From Pseudoalteromonas flavipulchra NCIMB 2033 = ATCC BAA-314 (GTDB lineage: Bacteria > Pseudomonadota > Gammaproteobacteria > Enterobacterales > Alteromonadaceae), in contig JWIH01000020.1 in assembly GCA_000814665.1 (NCBI GenBank), forward strand, positions 248,001 through 312,000: a DNA stretch of 64,000 nucleotides. Direction: 5' to 3'. Within the stretch, counting starts at the first letter, position 1. Every line of letters starts with the position of its first letter. A model generated the notes under the pieces. The model saw only the letters and a program-made list of their open reading frames with translations. It did not search any database and had not been told where the DNA came from. The position numbers were made by a program, and so were the translations under genes. Of the stretch, positions 1-8,965 are shown piece by piece.

Positions 1-398
1 ATCCTCATTGGCCAATTTGGACTTATCAGGAACAGTTACCACCAGCTAAATTTATATTTGATGATGATGATAGACGCGGTATGGCCGTAGACTCAACGGT
101 TTCTGGTGGCTGTATTATTTCTGGCTCTAAGGTTAAGCGTTCATTGCTGTTTTCCAATGTGCATGTTCACTCGTATTGTGAAATTGAAGGAGCCGTTGTG
201 TTGCCTGGTGCCAAAATCGGGCGTAACTGCAAAATCAAAAACGCAATCATTGACCGCAGTTGTCAAATACCAGAGGGGATGACAATTGGTTACGATACTG
301 ACTTAGACAAAGAGAATGGCTTTAGAGTGTCGAATAAGGGGATCGTATTGGTGACCCGAGATATGCTCGCAGAGCTTGCGGAAAAAAATAATAAATGA
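1..398 (+). CDS. glgC: Glucose-1-phosphate adenylyltransferase, C-terminal part
   Basis: This is the 3' end of glgC, cut by the left edge; the frame is open from base 3. GlgC makes ADP-glucose from glucose-1-phosphate and ATP, the first committed step of glycogen synthesis. The visible part carries the conserved [14 protein letters not shown] stretch, then [12 protein letters not shown] and a left-handed beta-helix with SGGCIISGS, which is the typical GlgC C-terminal domain. The next gene, glgA, uses the ADP-glucose product and starts 16 bases after this stop, so the two are very likely cotranscribed. The identification is firm; only the N-terminal catalytic part lies outside the window. Confidence 0.95.
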   Translation, partial: PHWPIWTYQEQLPPAKFIFDDDDRRGMAVDSTVSGGCIISGSKVKRSLLFSNVHVHSYCEIEGAVVLPGAKIGRNCKIKNAIIDRSCQIPEGMTIGYDTDLDKENGFRVSNKGIVLVTRDMLAELAEKNNK

Positions 399-414
399 TC
401 CATGTAGAGGTACT

Positions 415-1950
415 ATGCATGTAATTTTAGTGGCAGCCGAAAACGATCGGTTGCCAAATTGTAAGGTAGGGGGCGTCGCAGATGTAATACGTGACGTGCC
501 TTATGCATTGGCGCAGCTTGGCATTAAAGTATCGGTGGTGACACCTGATTATGGCCAAGCTGCTTTAAATCGAAACTTAGTCGCTGATATTGCCGTCCCT
601 TTTCGTCAACACCTAGAAACGGCGACTCTTTGGTCTGTTGAAGAAAGTGACAATGTCACTCAGTATGTCATTTCACACTCATTGTTTAGTGAGCATCACG
701 GCGCTATTTACTGTAATGATCCTCACCAGCCCTTTGCCACGGATGCAAATCGATTTGCGTTTTTTAGTGCGGCAGTTGCTGAACTTATTGAACATGAGTT
801 GATAGCAGAGGTAGATGTTGTACACCTACATGACTGGCATGCTGCTGTCGTTGCGGTACTTCGTCAGTTTAGTCCAAGATTCAAACGCTTAAAGACGCTG
901 AGGACAGTCTATACTGTGCATAACCTTGCACTTCAAGGGATCCGGCCTTTTAATCATGACTTTTCCAGCCTTGAGTCTTGGTTTCCGACACTCACCTATG
1001 ATGGGCTCAGTATTTGCGATCCTAAATACCCTCACTGCTTTAACCCAATGCGAGCGGCTATTAATCTTTCAGACAAAGTGCATGTTGTTTCTCCTAATTA
1101 CGCCAAAGAAGTGATGATCCCAAGCCATCCTGAGCTTGGTTTTTTTGGTGGCGAAGGGTTAGAAAGCGACATGCAGCATGCGTCTCATGAAGGACGGTTA
1201 GCTGGTATTTTAAACGGTTGTGTGTATGATGAGTCAGGTGACGAAGAGAATCTAACTTTTGCTGACTATTTGGCGCTTGCTGAGCAGCATGTGTTTCAAT
1301 GGATGGCAAAATCAAGCCAAGTATTATCTCGGTTTTACATTGCTCATCAACGCATACTCGCTTGGCGCGGTGAAGCCTTTAGTGGCAAGCTAATTACAAG
1401 TGTCGGTCGTCTCACCGATCAAAAAGCACTTATTTTAAGACAGCCTACCCAATCAGGCATTGTGCTCGATGACATCGCAAAAATAGCCAAGCACCAAGGA
1501 GCACGTATTGTGATTGTTGGCTCTGGTGACCCCAGTCTTGAGCAGCTATTTACCGAAGTAATGGCACGCCATAACAATGTCTTGTTTTTAAATGGTTATG
1601 GTAAAGCACTCGGCGAACAGCTGTACCCGTTAGGTGATTTGTTTTTAATGCCAAGCTCCTTTGAGCCTTGTGGTATCAGCCAAATGCTTGCGATGCGCGC
1701 TGGACAACCTTGTATCGTACATAAAGTGGGTGGACTATATGATACGGTAAAACACAATGAAACAGGCTATTGCTTTGAAGGAGAAACACTCGCTGAGCAA
1801 GGTAGTCAGTTTATTGCGATTTTTGAATTAGCGCTTGCTGATCTGATGAACGATAGCGAAAAATATCAACAACTCAGGCTGCAAGCTCGTATGCAGCGCT
1901 TTGACTGGTCTGATGTTGCACAAAAATACTGCGAACAATTATATAGATAG
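415..1950 (+). CDS. glgA: Glycogen synthase (GT5 family)
   Basis: GlgA transfers glucose from ADP-glucose to the growing alpha-1,4-glucan in the cytoplasm. The protein is about 511 residues, normal for the family. The N-terminal nucleotide-sugar loop is KVGGVADV at residues 17-24 (the usual form is KTGGLADV). The C-terminal half has PSSFEPCGISQMLAM and KVGGLYDTV, the classical GT5 acceptor and nucleotide motifs. I chose the ATG at 415 because a GAGG lies about eight bases upstream and the protein then begins MHVILVAAEN as in homologues. An in-frame start at 376 would overlap glgC. A terminator follows at 2026. Confidence 0.95.
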   Translation: MHVILVAAENDRLPNCKVGGVADVIRDVPYALAQLGIKVSVVTPDYGQAALNRNLVADIAVPFRQHLETATLWSVEESDNVTQYVISHSLFSEHHGAIYCNDPHQPFATDANRFAFFSAAVAELIEHELIAEVDVVHLHDWHAAVVAVLRQFSPRFKRLKTLRTVYTVHNLALQGIRPFNHDFSSLESWFPTLTYDGLSICDPKYPHCFNPMRAAINLSDKVHVVSPNYAKEVMIPSHPELGFFGGEGLESDMQHASHEGRLAGILNGCVYDESGDEENLTFADYLALAEQHVFQWMAKSSQVLSRFYIAHQRILAWRGEAFSGKLITSVGRLTDQKALILRQPTQSGIVLDDIAKIAKHQGARIVIVGSGDPSLEQLFTEVMARHNNVLFLNGYGKALGEQLYPLGDLFLMPSSFEPCGISQMLAMRAGQPCIVHKVGGLYDTVKHNETGYCFEGETLAEQGSQFIAIFELALADLMNDSEKYQQLRLQARMQRFDWSDVAQKYCEQLYR

Positions 1951-2025
1951 CGAAAATGTAGATAAAAAAATTTTCGCATCTGTGTTAAGTATTTAGCAAT
2001 TGGCTCAGTTGCTAAACAAAAAACT

Positions 2026-2068
2026 AGGTCAAAGGTATCAAAAGATAGCTTTGGCCTTTCTTTTTTAT
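2026..2068 (+). terminator. Rho-independent terminator after glgCA
   Basis: A nine-base stem (AGGTCAAAG pairing with CTTTGGCCT, one G-U pair) at 2026-2034 and 2049-2057 is followed by a run of T. A weaker hairpin, TTAGCAA with TTGCTAA, lies just upstream at 1993-2015. Confidence 0.75.
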
Positions 2069-2168
2069 CATTTTGCATTATCTTTTAAGCTATTATTTTG
2101 ATTCTTAATAGCTTAGGTTGATTTTCTTTATCATCATAAAGGGTTAAAATCTAAAAATTGCTAAACCA

Positions 2169-2188
2169 AAAGTGTGATTGTTCACTTT
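2169..2188. promoter_or_regulatory. Inverted repeat upstream of the EAL-HDOD gene
   Basis: Perfect six-base arms AAAGTG and CACTTT are separated by eight bases and end eight bases before the Shine-Dalgarno. This could be an operator or a small leader hairpin. No regulator is assigned. Confidence 0.3.
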
Positions 2189-2208
2189 AGGTACAAAGGA
2201 GTTTTTGT

Positions 2209-3426
2209 TTGAAGGTTTTTGTGGCCCGCCAAGCCATATTTAATCGTAAAAAACAAGTTGTTGCATACGAATTGTTGTTTCGCGATGGTGTAAAAAATAG
2301 CTTTCCAAATATTGCAGATGATGCAGCGACAGCCAAGCTGATAATGAATAATCAACTTAACCTCGGCATGCGATATCTCACTTCGGGAAAGAAAGCGCTA
2401 ATTAATATTGGTCCAGACTCGTTACGTCAGGAGCTGTGTGAGTTTCTCCCAGCAAATGATGTGATCTTGGAGCTATTGGAGACTATTCCGCCAACAAAAC
2501 AAAATTATGAGCGGATAAGAGGCTTATTTCACAGCAACTTTAGACTCGCGTTGGACGATTTTGAGTACTCAAAAGAATGGGAACCTTTCTTAAAGCTCGT
2601 AAGGTTGATTAAGTTCGACGTCATGGAACATCCGCTGGACACCATAGTGCCAGTGATTGACATGATCAAAGAGCGAAAGAACATCAAACTACTTGCGGAA
2701 AAAGTCGAAACCGAAGAAGAATTCGAGCAAGCTAAAAAGATGGGATTTCAGTTCTTTCAAGGCTACTTCTTTGCAAAACCAAAGATGATTGAGCAAAAAG
2801 ACATTACTATCAATTATGTGATTGTCATGCTTATTTATGAAGAAGCACTTAAACCGAATATGAGTATTACGCGATTAGCCGAGTTGTTTGCTCAAGACAC
2901 TGCGCTTGCGTACAAACTGCTACGGCTAATTAATTCCGGCGTGTTTCCAATCAAAAGTCGTATCGAATCTTTAAAACAAGCCTTGGTATATTTAGGAAAC
3001 GAGCGTGTAAAAAAGTTTGTAAACTTAATTATGACGGCCCACGTAGCCGAGGGAAAACCGACAGAATTAACACGCCTTTCTATCGTTCGTTCGCGATTTT
3101 GTGAGCTTATCGCACAGCAAATTTCGCCAGGACTTGCCAATATGAGTTTTATGACGGGTTTATTTTCTCTGCTTGATGCCATTCTAGACAGGCCAATGGA
3201 GCAGGTTGTAAACAAACTCCCTTTTCCTGAGCAACTCCATGATGCTTTGATAGGCAAACCCAACACGCTATATTATATTTTAAATATCGTTAGAGCCTAT
3301 GAGTCTGGAAGCTGGTGGACACTGCAGGATGCGTGCAGTTATCTAAACTACAAAGACGAAAATCTTCCCGATTTTCATGCTGCTGCGATAAACTGGGCTG
3401 ATATGTATAAAAACCGTGTATATTGA
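2209..3426 (+). CDS. EAL-HDOD signalling protein with degenerate EAL domain
   Basis: A 405-residue protein of the YuxH class: an EAL-type domain at about 1-200 and an HDOD domain at about 205-400. The EAL signature reads YELLFRD, and the loop that normally reads DDFGTGYSS reads DDFEYSKEW, so cyclic-di-GMP hydrolysis is unlikely. The protein more likely binds partners or the nucleotide. It starts with TTG, supported by AAGGAG seven bases upstream at 2196-2201. Its stop overlaps the next start (TGATG), so it is translationally coupled to the DUF418 gene. The family assignment is sure; the cellular role is not known from sequence. Confidence 0.88.
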   Translation: MKVFVARQAIFNRKKQVVAYELLFRDGVKNSFPNIADDAATAKLIMNNQLNLGMRYLTSGKKALINIGPDSLRQELCEFLPANDVILELLETIPPTKQNYERIRGLFHSNFRLALDDFEYSKEWEPFLKLVRLIKFDVMEHPLDTIVPVIDMIKERKNIKLLAEKVETEEEFEQAKKMGFQFFQGYFFAKPKMIEQKDITINYVIVMLIYEEALKPNMSITRLAELFAQDTALAYKLLRLINSGVFPIKSRIESLKQALVYLGNERVKKFVNLIMTAHVAEGKPTELTRLSIVRSRFCELIAQQISPGLANMSFMTGLFSLLDAILDRPMEQVVNKLPFPEQLHDALIGKPNTLYYILNIVRAYESGSWWTLQDACSYLNYKDENLPDFHAAAINWADMYKNRVY

Positions 3427-4523
3427 TGAATAGAATTATTGCGATGGATGCGATCCGCGGGTTCGCGCTGCTTGGCTTGCTTTCCATGAATATGGTACAT
3501 ATGGCCAATTTTGAGTTGGGCTACGTACCAGCCCAAACAGCCCACTATCTTGATCCGTTCTTAGCAATGGTTAATAGTATTTTCTTTGATGGTCGATTCA
3601 GAACCTTATTTGCAATGTTATTTGGAGCGGCATTATGTATTCAAGTAGCAAAGACGGATGATCAGAGCATTGCAAGGCATCGACTAACATGGTTAATGAT
3701 CTTTGGTGTATTACACGGCGTGCTGATTTGGCCTGGAGATATTTTATTCAATTATGCGTTGAGTGGATTGGTTGCACTTAAATTTATTGATGCGAGCGAC
3801 CAAAAGTTAAACCGCTATGCAATAGGATTGATTTTAGTCCCTTCTATTGCTATCAGCTTATTGCTGTTAATTGATCCAGAACCACAAATAAATAGAACTT
3901 CTGAAGTCTACCTCGAGTTTTTGCAGCAAATTCCAGAAAGCTACCTAGAACTGCTCACCCTTAATGGCCTTTACTTTATCATTATCAGTTTACTTATCCC
4001 GGTTATTACTTTGTGGTATACCGCGGGGTTAATGCTACTCGGTATGCGTTTATATCGAAGTGGAATGTTTGATTTAGAGCGTACTGAACCTGTTCATAAA
4101 ATTAACTTGTTTGCCGTGATAGCCATTATTTTGTCATTTGTCGGTTTTGTACTTGAACGTAAGCTAGGCGTGGAGTTTTTTGAAGGAATAGATTGGATCC
4201 TTGCAGTACCCGTTGCGTTGTTTTATGTCGTCGTAATCAAGGCTGCAATGCGAGGTACAAAACATCAACTTTGGAGTCTCCAATGTGTTGGGCGTCTAGC
4301 GCTTTCGCTTTATCTTCTCCAGTCAATGGTGTTTGTATGCTATTTTTACTTTATAAACCCGAGCGCTATCAGCATTTGGGAGCGGGTGGATTATTTCGCG
4401 GCATTTGTAATTGCGTCTATAATTCAATTAGCCCTTGCGGTGGTATATTGTAAGCTGTTTAAGCAAGGTCCATTTGAGAAGTTATTGAAGGTACTAGTGC
4501 TACGAAGAGCCCGCTATGATTAA
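3426..4523 (+). CDS. DUF418 (YeiB-like) integral membrane protein
   Basis: The protein starts MNRIIAMDAIRGFALLGLLSMN, the hallmark beginning of the DUF418/YeiB family, and has roughly eight to ten hydrophobic segments spread over 365 residues. The family is related to membrane acyltransferase-type proteins but its reaction is not established. The ATG at 3426 overlaps the previous stop by one base (an in-frame TTG at 3423 is also possible). The gene overlaps the following binding-protein gene by eight bases, so 2209-5589 is probably one operon. Confidence 0.85.
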   Translation: MNRIIAMDAIRGFALLGLLSMNMVHMANFELGYVPAQTAHYLDPFLAMVNSIFFDGRFRTLFAMLFGAALCIQVAKTDDQSIARHRLTWLMIFGVLHGVLIWPGDILFNYALSGLVALKFIDASDQKLNRYAIGLILVPSIAISLLLLIDPEPQINRTSEVYLEFLQQIPESYLELLTLNGLYFIIISLLIPVITLWYTAGLMLLGMRLYRSGMFDLERTEPVHKINLFAVIAIILSFVGFVLERKLGVEFFEGIDWILAVPVALFYVVVIKAAMRGTKHQLWSLQCVGRLALSLYLLQSMVFVCYFYFINPSAISIWERVDYFAAFVIASIIQLALAVVYCKLFKQGPFEKLLKVLVLRRARYD

Positions 4524-5589
4524 AAAAGTACTTATTGGGTTAGTGCTATGGATGGTGTGTTTTAGTGTTAATGCTAAACAGTCTTTAAATATCCTGTTTG
4601 TTAATCCTTCTGTGCCTGGTGAACCATTTTGGCAGCGCGTCCAAGGCATTACAGAAGCGGCAGCGGATCAATTCGATATAAGATTAGATGTGATCTATGG
4701 AGAAGGAAACCGAATTATACAGCTCGCTGAGCTTAAAAAATATTTGAGTTATCGTGCTACTCCCGATTATGTCATCCTCATTAATTATCCTGGTGGTGCC
4801 GAAGAAAGCCTAAAGCTTTTAGAAAAATATGGGATCAATCATATTACTTTAGAAGAAACGATTTCTGGCCCTGAAAGGCTCGCGATAGGCAATCCAAAAG
4901 AACACTATAAGTATTGGCTTGGGGAAGTGCATCATGATAATGACCAAGCTGGTTACGATCTGGCAAAGAAACTATACCAACAAGCTAAAACTAACGGTCA
5001 TGAGACAATTTATCCTATTGCTATCAATGGTCACTATGGCACAGAGTCAGATATTAGAAGCAACGGTGCAAAGCGCTTTTTTGATGAAGTTGGCGTGGTG
5101 GTTCAGCAAACTGTCTACGCTGGGTGGTCAAAAGAGCAAACGCTTGATAAGACTAAGAAATTGTTGCACCGCTATCCAAAAACAAACCTTATTTGGTGTG
5201 CGTCAGATTTGATGGCGATGGGAGCTATCACCGCAGCTGCATCAAGCACCTCACAAATAGTGTTTGGCGGATTTGATTGGTTGTCGGATACTTTTGAGCT
5301 TATTGAACATAATGAGATGCAAGCATCCGTTGGCGGGCACTTTATGATGGGGGCTTGGGCGTTGATTTCGGTGTACGATCATTATTATGGGCACCCCTTT
5401 TGGAAGGATAACACTGAACTTGCGTTTGACTTAAGCGTAATCACCAAGGAAAATCTAGCGGACTATTACTGGATAAAGTCAGCGAAAAACTGGCAATCTA
5501 TTGATTACAAGGCAATGAGCCTTAGAGGAAAACCTAAAGAGCAGTATCATTTTTCTCCTGAGCTATTAAGAAAAAGTTTGCAAAAGTAG
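4516..5589 (+). CDS. Orphan periplasmic sugar-binding-type protein
   Basis: A 357-residue exported protein with a signal peptide ending near VNAKQ (about residue 20) and a type-1 periplasmic binding fold: NILFVNPSVPGEPFWQRV at the N-terminus, a second lobe with PIAINGHYGTESDIRSNGA and IWCASDLMAMGA. Such proteins bind sugars or sugar-like signals. No ABC permease or ATPase is nearby, so it may feed a signalling partner rather than a transporter. It overlaps the DUF418 gene by eight bases and sits downstream of a signalling protein. The fold is well supported; the ligand is unknown. Confidence 0.8.
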   Translation: MIKKVLIGLVLWMVCFSVNAKQSLNILFVNPSVPGEPFWQRVQGITEAAADQFDIRLDVIYGEGNRIIQLAELKKYLSYRATPDYVILINYPGGAEESLKLLEKYGINHITLEETISGPERLAIGNPKEHYKYWLGEVHHDNDQAGYDLAKKLYQQAKTNGHETIYPIAINGHYGTESDIRSNGAKRFFDEVGVVVQQTVYAGWSKEQTLDKTKKLLHRYPKTNLIWCASDLMAMGAITAAASSTSQIVFGGFDWLSDTFELIEHNEMQASVGGHFMMGAWALISVYDHYYGHPFWKDNTELAFDLSVITKENLADYYWIKSAKNWQSIDYKAMSLRGKPKEQYHFSPELLRKSLQK

Positions 5590-5654
5590 AAATGCAGTAG
5601 TGTAAAGCAGTTGAAGCGATTACAATACGGGTTTTTACTCAAAGTGGTTGTATC

Positions 5655-6641
5655 GTGACAGAGCAAAAGCGCCTCAATAAATACATCAGTGAAACTGGAT
5701 TCTGCAGTCGTCGAGAAGCTGATGACTTAATCGCCTCAGGCCGTGTCAAAGTAAATGGAATTCTACCAGAAATGGGCACTAAAGTGTCTGATGCTGACAC
5801 TATCATCATTGATGGTAAGCCTCTGAAAGCAAAGCCAAAGGCTGTATTTATTGCTTATAATAAACCTGTTGGTGTAACTTGTACCACCGAGCGTAAAATC
5901 AGAAGTAATATTGTCAGTGCAATTAACTATCCTGAGCGTATTTTCCCTATTGGTCGCTTAGACCGTCCATCCGAAGGATTAATTTTCTTGACCAACCAAG
6001 GCGATATGGTCAATAAAATCCTTCGCGCCGGCAATAACCATGAAAAAGAGTATGAGGTTGTGGTCGATAGGCCTATTGATGAGCGCTTTGTAAAACGTAT
6101 GTCCTCAGGTGTTCCAATCCTTGGCACTGTCACAAAGCCTTGTAAAGTTCGTAAAACCGGGGCTAAGTCATTTACCATTGTATTGACGCAAGGCTTAAAT
6201 CGTCAAATTCGCAGAATGTGTGAATATCTAGGATTTGAAGTAACACACCTTAAACGTATTCGGATAATGAATATCGATCTAACCGGCCTTAGCTCTGGTA
6301 AGTGGCGTCACCTTAACGAAAACGAAATGCGAGCGATTAATCACGCAACAGAATCATCGAGTAAAACACAAGAGGCATCAGCGGGTGCTGGTGCGGGAAA
6401 ACAGCATGATAAGCCTAGAAGTGAAGTTAGTGAGGTTGGTCGTCCAAAGCAAGATAGGCGAGCGCATAACAGCAAAGATCGAACAACTGAACTCGACAAG
6501 CAAAATAGCGTTAAGCCTAAGCCAAAAACGCGAAATGGTGAACAAAATCACAGTCACAACAAACGTAAGTCAAGCCCAAAGCCCAATTCTAAGCCTGCAA
6601 AAAGGGTCAAAGGTACTTTGTCCTTAAATAAGAATAAGTGA
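5655..6641 (+). CDS. rluF: 23S rRNA pseudouridine synthase RluF-type with basic tail
   Basis: RluF isomerises uridine 2604 of 23S rRNA. An S4 RNA-binding domain (about 4-60) has LNKYISETGFCSRREAD. The catalytic core has FPIGRLDRPSEGLIFLTN with the active Asp103, and GLNRQIRRMCE near 185. RIRIMNIDL is the usual RluF ending of the fold. It begins with GTG. After about residue 235 comes a tail of about 90 residues rich in Lys, Ser, Asn and Gln and of low complexity, probably disordered and able to bind RNA. It faces minE across a shared terminator. Confidence 0.9.
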   Translation: MTEQKRLNKYISETGFCSRREADDLIASGRVKVNGILPEMGTKVSDADTIIIDGKPLKAKPKAVFIAYNKPVGVTCTTERKIRSNIVSAINYPERIFPIGRLDRPSEGLIFLTNQGDMVNKILRAGNNHEKEYEVVVDRPIDERFVKRMSSGVPILGTVTKPCKVRKTGAKSFTIVLTQGLNRQIRRMCEYLGFEVTHLKRIRIMNIDLTGLSSGKWRHLNENEMRAINHATESSSKTQEASAGAGAGKQHDKPRSEVSEVGRPKQDRRAHNSKDRTTELDKQNSVKPKPKTRNGEQNHSHNKRKSSPKPNSKPAKRVKGTLSLNKNK

Positions 6642-6721
6642 CCTGAAGTTCGGATAATTAAGCAAAGAGTAGGGCAATGTAAAGCCCCTTGACAGCTTAA
6701 TTAGAATGGGCAAAACGAAAT

Positions 6722-6751
6722 TAATAAGGGCTATAGAAATAGCCCTTATTA
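6722..6751. terminator. Bidirectional terminator between rluF and minE
   Basis: A perfect 13-base stem (TAATAAGGGCTAT with its complement, loop AGAA) sits between the two converging genes and can serve both. Confidence 0.85.
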
Positions 6752-6766
6752 CATTTACTCAAACTG

Positions 6767-7027
6767 TTACTTTTCATCATCAGGTAGAGTGACGTTCAAT
6801 TCTAATACTGCTAAATCATCCTCGTTTTGTTCAAACTGGACGTTGACGGCATCTGAATCTACTTTTACGTATTTGCGAATAACATCGAGGATGTCTTGCT
6901 TAAGTTGTGGTAAGTAGTCAGGTGTACCACGCTTTGAGCGTTCATGTGCAACGATGATCTGCAATCGCTCTTTTGCAAGCGACGCACTGTTTTTTTTCTC
7001 AGAGCGAAAATAATCTAGTAATGACAC
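6767..7027 (-). CDS. minE: Cell division topological specificity factor MinE
   Basis: MinE stimulates the MinD ATPase and drives pole-to-pole oscillation that confines MinC to the poles. The protein has 86 residues, the family's normal size. It begins [11 protein letters not shown] and carries the anti-MinCD helix with [16 protein letters not shown], followed by the C-terminal topological domain. I take the GTG at 7027 as start because GGAGGG lies just upstream and homologues begin at this point. A longer upstream open frame is only read-through of the minD end. It lies one base downstream of the minD stop in the minCDE operon. Confidence 0.95.
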   Translation of the reverse strand: MSLLDYFRSEKKNSASLAKERLQIIVAHERSKRGTPDYLPQLKQDILDVIRKYVKVDSDAVNVQFEQNEDDLAVLELNVTLPDDEK

Positions 7028-7028
7028 C

Positions 7029-7838
7029 TTACCCTCCAAAGATCCGTTTGAAGATACCTTTCTTCTCAACCTGTAAGAAGCGGAAATCGACGACTTCACC
7101 TAGTAAGCGGTTAATTGCATCGCTATATGCTTGGCCTGCATCAGACTCTTGGTCTAAGATAACTGGTTGCCCTGAGTTAGACGCATTAAGTACTGCTTTT
7201 GATTCAGGTATTACACCTAGTAAGTCGATCGCTAGAATTTCTTTAACATCGTCTACCGACAACATTTCACCGCTATCTACACGCTCTGGGTTATAACGTG
7301 TAAGCAATAGGTGTTCCTTAACCGGCTCTAGGCCCATTTCAGCGCGCTTCGACTTGCTTTGTAGAATACCTAAAATACGGTCTGAATCACGAACGGATGA
7401 AACTTCAGGGTTAGTTGCTACCACGGCTTCATCAGCGAAGTACAATGCCATCATTGCGCCTGCTTCAATACCCGCTGGTGAGTCGCAAATGATGAAATCA
7501 AATTCTTCTTTCATTTCATTTAGCACACGCTCAACCCCTTCTCGAGTGAGGGCGTCTTTATCGCGAGTCTGAGAAGCTGGAAGAATATAAAGTTTTTCAA
7601 CGCGCTTATCTTTAATCAATGCTTGATTTAGATTTGCTTCACCGTTGATAACGTTGACAAAATCATAAACAACGCGACGCTCGCATCCCATGATTAAGTC
7701 GAGGTTTCTAAGACCAATATCAAAATCGACAATGGCTGTTTTATAACCCTTTAGCGCTAAGCCAGTACCAATTGCTGCACTTGACGTTGTCTTACCAACA
7801 CCGCCTTTACCTGAAGTTACGACAATAATTTTTGCCAT
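7029..7838 (-). CDS. minD: Septum site-determining ATPase MinD
   Basis: MinD is the membrane-binding ATPase that recruits MinC. The deviant Walker A motif KGGVGKTT spans residues 11-18, with [14 protein letters not shown] following. The last residues ([12 protein letters not shown]) form the amphipathic membrane-targeting helix. The length of 269 residues is typical. It sits five bases after minC and one base before minE. Confidence 0.97.
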   Translation of the reverse strand: MAKIIVVTSGKGGVGKTTSSAAIGTGLALKGYKTAIVDFDIGLRNLDLIMGCERRVVYDFVNVINGEANLNQALIKDKRVEKLYILPASQTRDKDALTREGVERVLNEMKEEFDFIICDSPAGIEAGAMMALYFADEAVVATNPEVSSVRDSDRILGILQSKSKRAEMGLEPVKEHLLLTRYNPERVDSGEMLSVDDVKEILAIDLLGVIPESKAVLNASNSGQPVILDQESDAGQAYSDAINRLLGEVVDFRFLQVEKKGIFKRIFGG

Positions 7839-7843
7839 CTGAT

Positions 7844-8548
7844 TTATCCTTTGACCAAAGCTGTAATTTTTAATGATTCGTCTTGTTGTGTTATTTGAGC
7901 AGCTTGACCCCAGTGTTCACCTTGCAGTGAATCACTGATCCAATAACTCCCGTTTATAGACACCAGCTCAGCTTCTAAGCGCTGACAGAATATACTCGTG
8001 TCTTCTTGGCCTTGCGCACCTGCGATTGCACGACCACGTAAAGTACCGTAAATGTGCACGTTACCATCGGCGATAACTTCTGCACCATGACTTACAGCAC
8101 CTAGCACGATCAGATCACGGTCTTTAGCATAAATTTGCTGACCACTACGTACCGTTCCGTTCACAATTTGAGCAGGAAGATAAACTTGTTTTTCTACTAC
8201 TTCTGCTGCTTGAGATTGTGATGGGGTACTCGGTTGCACATCCCTTGAATAGTTTAGTACAGAAAACCCGGCTTCTTTGGCTAAGTCGTGCTGACTTTGA
8301 GTACCGCTACACACACCCACTGGATTGAGCTGTAAATCGACCAGTGTTTGCTTTAACTCTTTGAATTCTACAGTTTGCTCCTGAACATCAGCTAAATTAA
8401 CCACAATTGGTGCACCTTGAAAAAATTTAGGCGCTTGCGAAATTTTGCTATCAAGATCTTGCCTTAACTTGGTCAGATCTAAAGAAAACAACTGCAGCAC
8501 AGAGAGTGTAAATAGATTTCCTTTTAGTTCGAATGTTTGATTTGCCAT
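7844..8548 (-). CDS. minC: Septum formation inhibitor MinC
   Basis: MinC blocks FtsZ assembly away from midcell. The N-terminal FtsZ-inhibiting domain covers about 1-105, a Ser/Gln-rich linker about 105-125, and the C-terminal beta-helix about 128-230 with the MinD-binding region around AQGQEDTSIFCQRLEAELVS. The protein has 234 residues. It is the first gene of minCDE, divergent from ycgL across 135 bases that should hold promoters for both. Confidence 0.95.
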   Translation of the reverse strand: MANQTFELKGNLFTLSVLQLFSLDLTKLRQDLDSKISQAPKFFQGAPIVVNLADVQEQTVEFKELKQTLVDLQLNPVGVCSGTQSQHDLAKEAGFSVLNYSRDVQPSTPSQSQAAEVVEKQVYLPAQIVNGTVRSGQQIYAKDRDLIVLGAVSHGAEVIADGNVHIYGTLRGRAIAGAQGQEDTSIFCQRLEAELVSINGSYWISDSLQGEHWGQAAQITQQDESLKITALVKG

Positions 8549-8683
8549 ATGTACTCAAATTTCTGTTACAACCGCCGCTAAAGCCTTATCTAGCTGACTT
8601 TAGCGCGTAGTAAAACTTTCCACAACTTACTAATAGCATGGTATAGTGACCGCCCATGATTAGCAAGAATTTATAGGCTTATA

Positions 8684-8965
8684 ATGCTCACTGCCATATA
8701 CAAAAGTCCAAAAAAAGCGGATACCTATCTTTTTGTAACTAAAAGAGATGATTTTTCCAATGTCCCTGCACCGTTAATGGAAACTTTCGGCACTCCTATC
8801 TATGTCATGATTATTGACCTTGCGAGAAGAACAAAATTGGGAATTGCTGATCTTGAAACGGTTAAGCAAAAATTAACTGACGATGGGTTTTACTTGCAAC
8901 TTCCACCGCATACAGAAAGCTTGCTTGATGAATTTAGAAAGCAAAACGGAGTAACAGATTCGTGA
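8684..8965 (+). CDS. ycgL: YcgL family protein
   Basis: A 93-residue cytoplasmic protein with the YcgL signature start MLTAIYKSPKKADTYLFV and the end DGFYLQLPPHTESLLDEF. The family is small, conserved in gammaproteobacteria next to minCDE, and without an established biochemical role. Its stop overlaps the start of the following transglycosylase by four bases (GTGA), so the two are coupled. Confidence 0.9.
   Translation: MLTAIYKSPKKADTYLFVTKRDDFSNVPAPLMETFGTPIYVMIIDLARRTKLGIADLETVKQKLTDDGFYLQLPPHTESLLDEFRKQNGVTDS

Noticed and set aside
376..414. Upstream start for glgA at 376
   Set aside because: It would overlap glgC by 23 bases and add residues not found at GlgA N-termini; the ATG at 415 has a good ribosome binding site.
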